The translations under genes were made by a program, and so were the position numbers. From Candidatus Liptonbacteria bacterium (GTDB taxonomy: Bacteria; Patescibacteriota; Minisyncoccia; UBA6257; 2-01-FULL-56-20), in NCBI GenBank assembly GCA_016204385.1, contig JACQKW010000013.1, positions 76,507-109,991 of the forward strand: a DNA stretch of 33,485 nucleotides. Reading direction: 5' to 3'. The notes under the pieces are model-generated. The model did not search any database. It saw only the letters and a list, made by a program, of their open reading frames with translations, and was not told where the DNA came from. This document shows positions 31,078 to 33,485 of this stretch, in pieces (the stretch's first letter is position 1; every line of letters begins with the position of its first letter).

Positions 31078-31545
31078 ATGCTTGAGTTTTCTCAAATGGT
31101 GTACCAGCTCGTCGTCGCGCTTTTCTTGGGCGCGCTCATGGGGCTCGAACGCGAGATAATCGGAAAAGAAGCGGGAGTCCGAACCAACATGCTCGTTGCG
31201 GGCGGCGCGGCGATCTTTACGATGATCGCGCTTGCGCTCCCCGTTCAACTTGGAGAACTATACGGCAACACCGCGGACATCGCCGCGCGGAACAGCGGAT
31301 TCCTCACTATTATTGCAAACATCGTGGTCGGCATCGGATTTTTGGGCGCGGGCATCATCATCAAGACCCAGGAGCGCGTGCACGGACTCACGACCGCCGC
31401 AACCGTCTGGGCAACCGCCTCGATCGGCGTCCTCGCAGGCATGGGGCAGATCTCGTTCGCATTTGTCTCCACAATTCTCCTCGCCGGACTGCTGTACCTG
31501 CTTCGCGATTTTGACATCGCAAAAATTAAAGATCGCGAGCGATAA
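31078..31545 (+). CDS. MgtC/SapB-family membrane protein
   Basis: 155 residues with four to five hydrophobic helices. GALMGLEREIIGKEAGVRTN and the following AAIFTM match the MgtC/SapB signature, and IGFLGAGIIIKTQERVHGLT with AATVWATASIG is the second conserved block. MgtC in pathogens modulates ATP synthase and magnesium stress; the role of free-standing short members is not established. The C-terminal ACT-like domain of MgtC is absent. Its end overlaps the convergent glycosylase gene by 20 nt, and a terminator follows inside that gene. Confidence 0.9.
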   Translation: MLEFSQMVYQLVVALFLGALMGLEREIIGKEAGVRTNMLVAGGAAIFTMIALALPVQLGELYGNTADIAARNSGFLTIIANIVVGIGFLGAGIIIKTQERVHGLTTAATVWATASIGVLAGMGQISFAFVSTILLAGLLYLLRDFDIAKIKDRER

Positions 31546-32119
31546 GAAACCTCCGCGGTTTCGCCGCCCATTCGCTCCCCGCGTATGCCACTCCCACTCG
31601 GGGAGTTTTTTTTATTTTCGCGCGCGAAATGCGCACGCCTCGATCTTCTATTATCCAGAGTCCCGTGCGGCGCGAGGCAGGCAATCCATTTAAGCGCTTA
31701 TTGATGTGGAGTCTCTTGGCAAGTCGTCCGGGTCCAGAGATATGTTCGAGGTTCGAAACAAATGAAGCCGCCCGCCTTCGGCGAGGCTCGCCGTTCCTTT
31801 TTATTTTAACAACACTTCTGATAAGAACGGCGGCGGGATATCCGCGCTCGCGCGTCACGATGTTGAGCATCCAGTGCATGCCGTAGGTGAAATACACGTA
31901 CCAATGCCCCGGCGGCCCGAACATGGGCGCGTTCCGTTTTGTCTTGCCGCGCGAGGCGTGCGAGGCGCGGTCGCGGAAACCATCATATGCCTCGACTTCA
32001 GTGATCATATACGCTTGCGTTTTGGAGCGGAAGCGACGCACGAGAAATTTGCCAAGGAGATCTTTGGCAACCACACGCGTCGAACGTTTAAAAAATTGTC
32101 GCGGAAGAATTTTCGACAT
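31526..32119 (-). CDS. 3-methyladenine DNA glycosylase (AAG/MPG type)
   Basis: 197 residues, starting MSKILPRQFFKRSTRVVAKDLLG, the usual N-terminus of the family. ITEVEAYDG (catalytic Glu) followed by DRASHA, and MFGPPGHWYVYFTYGMHWML, ISGPGRLAKRL are hallmarks of the monofunctional alkyladenine glycosylase that removes 3-methyladenine and hypoxanthine from DNA, starting base excision repair. The ATG at 32119 lies 7 nt after TATGAT; the ATG at 32131 and the next in-frame one are upstream of this. It overlaps the MgtC-like gene by 20 nt at its end. A palindrome (TTTCGCGCGCGAAA) occurs within its 3' part. Confidence 0.93.
   Translation of the reverse strand: MSKILPRQFFKRSTRVVAKDLLGKFLVRRFRSKTQAYMITEVEAYDGFRDRASHASRGKTKRNAPMFGPPGHWYVYFTYGMHWMLNIVTRERGYPAAVLIRSVVKIKRNGEPRRRRAASFVSNLEHISGPGRLAKRLHINKRLNGLPASRRTGLWIIEDRGVRISRAKIKKTPRVGVAYAGSEWAAKPRRFLIARDL
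31590..31613 (+). terminator. Rho-independent terminator of the MgtC-like gene, inside the convergent gene
   Basis: ACTCCC (31590-31595) and GGGAGT (31601-31606) form a 6-bp stem followed by seven further T. It lies 45 nt after the MgtC-like stop, within the antisense of the glycosylase CDS. Confidence 0.75.
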
Positions 32120-32126
32120 CGCAAGC

Positions 32127-32132
32127 ATCATA
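32127..32132 (-). promoter_or_regulatory. -10 box (leaderless) of the DNA glycosylase gene
   Basis: TATGAT on the minus strand, 7 nt before the ATG at 32119. Confidence 0.55.
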
Positions 32133-32152
32133 CCATAGCGCCATATGATTAT

Positions 32153-32179
32153 TTGACGGTCAGCATATGATGTGATAAT
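32153..32179 (+). promoter_or_regulatory. promoter of the ClpP-like gene
   Basis: TTGACG (32153-32158) and an extended -10 TGTGATAAT ending at 32179. The leader carries GAGGAGG 6 nt before the ATG at 32229. Confidence 0.55.
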
Positions 32180-32228
32180 TTACGGCTAGCACAAGGACTG
32201 TACCTTTTACTCAAAGAGGAGGGTGCGA

Positions 32229-32756
32229 ATGCATCAAGTGCCAGCGGAACGAAGCATTGAGCTTGTGGGCGAAATCAATGCCGACGCCGTGAAGGGCATC
32301 ACGGCGAGGTTGCGGGAGCTCGTCGAGAAGGATCGGGAGGGCTGGATCAATTTTTTTATCAGTTCCCCCGGCGGAGACGGCAACCTGGGATTTGCGATCT
32401 GCGATCTTGTCCAATTCTTGAAGCCGAAGCTGCAGACCATCGCACTCGGTAGAGCCGATTCGACTGGAGTTGTAGTTTTCCTTGCGGGAGAATGCAGGGT
32501 GGTCGGCCCCTCGACCACCATGTTTCTCCACGATGTGGGGATCGAGCTCAAAAAGGAAGCGAGATTCACCTTTCTTCAACTCAAAACGCAAGTCCAAAAA
32601 TCCGAAGCAACCCGGCGTCGGTACTGCGATATCATCGCCGAGCGGACTGGCGGGAAGGTGAGCGCCGAGCGGGCACTGGAACTCATGCAAGCCGAAACGA
32701 CCCTCGACGCGGAGGCGGCGGTTGAACTCGGATTCGCCCACGAGATTCTCCGATGA
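32229..32756 (+). CDS. ClpP-like serine protease-fold protein
   Basis: 175 residues of the ClpP/crotonase-type fold: WINFFISSPGGDGNLGFAICD, the serine position in GRADSTGVVVFLAG, and the histidine in TMFLHDVG. In ClpP the third residue is an aspartate in RDRF, just before AEEAVEYG; here the aligned segment reads ETTLDAEAAVELG, so the Asp appears replaced by Glu. It may be a weak or altered protease, or a regulatory ClpP paralogue. No Clp ATPase is in the window. The ATG at 32229 is preferred to a GTG 6 nt earlier because of the GAGGAGG site. It has its own promoter and terminator. Confidence 0.87.
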   Translation: MHQVPAERSIELVGEINADAVKGITARLRELVEKDREGWINFFISSPGGDGNLGFAICDLVQFLKPKLQTIALGRADSTGVVVFLAGECRVVGPSTTMFLHDVGIELKKEARFTFLQLKTQVQKSEATRRRYCDIIAERTGGKVSAERALELMQAETTLDAEAAVELGFAHEILR

Positions 32757-32763
32757 AGTACCT

Positions 32764-32793
32764 GTGGCCGAACGTGATCGGCCACTTTTTTTT
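32764..32793 (+). terminator. Rho-independent terminator of the ClpP-like gene
   Basis: GTGGCCGA (32764-32771) and TCGGCCAC (32778-32785) form an 8-bp stem, followed by eight T. Confidence 0.92.
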
Positions 32794-32802
32794 CGAAACC
32801 AA

Positions 32803-32824
32803 AGCCCCGCTTTGCAGCGGGGCT
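32803..32824 (-). terminator. terminator hairpin at the 3' end of rnpB
   Basis: On the minus strand AGCCCCGC and GCGGGGCT form an 8-bp stem, followed by a weak T-rich tail. It sits back to back with the ClpP-like terminator. Confidence 0.6.
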
Positions 32825-32825
32825 G

Positions 32826-33182
32826 GTGGCAACTCATAAGCGGGATTCTGTTCCGCCGGTTGGCGGATGACGATAATTTATCTGGGCCCTTGATTGCTCG
32901 TGGGCTCGAGCGGCACTCTCCGACCTGAGGTCGGAGCACGGCCTTGCACCCGGTAAGGATTTAGCCGTTTCATCTCCGCGTTGTTATCCCTATCGCGGAG
33001 CTGGACCATCTACGTTGGGATTGGGGTCCCTCCGACGCTTTCGGGTCGGAGCGTTTCTGCTCGCACCTCTACGCTTACGCGCGGCAGCCGTTAGCTGCTA
33101 CCTTTGTCCCGCCAATGGCGGAACAGGTGTCCCGACTTTCCTCACCTTATTTTTCAATAAAGCGTAATCGCCCGAATTGCCA
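32826..33182 (-). ncRNA. rnpB: RNase P RNA
   Basis: The catalytic RNA that trims the 5' end of tRNAs. On the minus strand GAGGAAAGTCGGGAC near the 5' end and ACAGAATCCCGCTTATGAG near the 3' end are the two strands of the universal P4 region; the usual C-C-G-G-G-C/C-C-C-G-G pairing is here CGGGA/TCCCG, a matching covariation. P1 can form between 33174-33181 and 32828-32835. Length is about 357 nt, as in other bacteria. A strong promoter precedes it and a hairpin follows. The ends are estimates from the promoter and P1. Confidence 0.93.
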
Positions 33183-33188
33183 AGCGTA

Positions 33189-33218
33189 ATTATATCTCAA
33201 TTAAATTCCCAAAGTCAA
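33189..33218 (-). promoter_or_regulatory. promoter of rnpB
   Basis: On the minus strand TTGACT (33213-33218), an 18-nt spacer and TATAAT (33189-33194), giving a start of transcription near 33182. Confidence 0.8.
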
Positions 33219-33219
33219 G

Positions 33220-33247
33220 ATCGGCTAATTCGCGCGAATTAGCCGAT
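33220..33247. repeat. 28-bp perfect palindrome
   Basis: Left arm 33220-33233 and right arm 33234-33247 are exact reverse complements with core ATTCGCGCGAAT. It lies just upstream of the rnpB promoter. Confidence 0.9.
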
Positions 33248-33288
33248 AGAAAATGGTAACTTTACTTACGCGGCGCCGGTTTTTTCTT

Positions 33289-33330
33289 TTTCCTTATTTT
33301 CTTATTCGCGCGAATAAGAAAATAAGGAAA
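33289..33330. repeat. 42-bp perfect palindrome
   Basis: Left arm 33289-33309 and right arm 33310-33330 are exact reverse complements with core ATTCGCGCGAAT. It is the longest of four such elements in the window. It lies between rnpB and the RNase HI gene. Confidence 0.92.
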
Positions 33331-33346
33331 CGCTAACCGTTAGCTA

Positions 33347-33485
33347 TCAGTTTCGATCATCCAAGGCCTGATTCAACAATTTGTCCGCTATCTTATTTTG
33401 CTCCCGCGGGACGTGCTTAAAATCTATCTTCTTAAAATCTAATCGCAGATTCCACACCTCCAAAAAAAGCGGCTGTAAGTCGGGG
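33347..33485 (-). CDS. RNase HI-family protein, C-terminal part (cut by window edge)
   Basis: 45 residues before the TGA stop. IDFKHVPREQNKIADKLLNQ near the end is the C-terminal RNase H signature, where the aspartate of HVPRE-N-x2-AD completes the active site. RNase HI removes RNA from RNA-DNA hybrids such as Okazaki primers. The N-terminal three quarters lie outside the window, so other active-site acids cannot be checked. Confidence 0.8.
   Translation of the reverse strand, partial: PDLQPLFLEVWNLRLDFKKIDFKHVPREQNKIADKLLNQALDDRN

Noticed and set aside
1-33485. CRISPR arrays, insertion sequences, transposases, prophage or integrase genes
   Set aside because: No regularly spaced direct repeats or transposase/integrase motifs were seen on either strand.

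Overview
The window looks like a chromosomal segment of a Patescibacteria/CPR bacterium, most likely a Parcubacteria-type lineage. The signs are tightly packed genes, tRNAs without an encoded CCA, a release factor 1 without its first domain, an aspartyl-tRNA synthetase without the GAD insertion, histidine kinases with an SHQ box, and many start codons placed 5-8 nt after a -10 box, which implies leaderless mRNAs. This is inference from gene content and architecture; no marker phylogeny was possible. Base composition is mosaic: most housekeeping genes are fairly GC-rich, while 2.45-3.1 kb, 10.3-11.9 kb, 14.1-15.2 kb and 21.0-22.4 kb are visibly AT-rich.

Layout. 1-2.1 kb: the 5' part of a class V aminotransferase, a secreted Cys-rich protein and a membrane PH / AlbA_2 fusion. 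2.1-3.3 kb: tRNA-Trp, rpmG, tRNA-Thr(GGT), a LAGLIDADG-like protein whose stop codon lies inside the tRNA, a tRNA 3'-half fragment, and tRNA-Thr(TGT) enclosed by a 21-bp inverted repeat. 3.5-8.2 kb: dnaE and lysS, convergent. 8.3-12 kb: a NUDIX hydrolase, an apparently frameshifted ArsR regulator, a membrane histidine kinase and a nitroreductase. 12-15 kb: a sugar nucleotidyltransferase, an ADP-ribose-type NUDIX, a ROK protein and a YdcF-like protein. 15.1-21 kb: a minus-strand operon (amino-acid dehydrogenase, PaaK-like adenylating enzyme, E1/ThiF-like enzyme, 38-codon ORF) divergent from an ABC exporter. 21-26.7 kb: a membrane protein, a very large secreted LCAT-like hydrolase, a membrane-anchored methyltransferase and two secreted proteins. 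26.8-33.5 kb: two response regulators, short prfA with a coupled upstream ORF, the aspS-ndk-NUDIX operon, an MgtC-like protein, a DNA glycosylase, a ClpP-like protein, rnpB and the 3' end of an RNase HI gene.

How genes work together. aspS, lysS, prfA, rpmG, rnpB and the tRNAs serve translation; dnaE and the glycosylase serve replication and repair. The most suggestive novel system is the dehydrogenase / PaaK / ThiF operon with a back-to-back ABC exporter. Its ThiF protein resembles the N-terminal half of Rv1355c-type ThiF-nitroreductase fusions, and a matching nitroreductase gene lies about 3.3 kb away. Other notable structures are an in-frame array of four hairpins inside a NUDIX gene (28749-28859), four perfect palindromes sharing an ATTCG-NN-CGAAT core, and the tRNA-Thr held in an inverted repeat.
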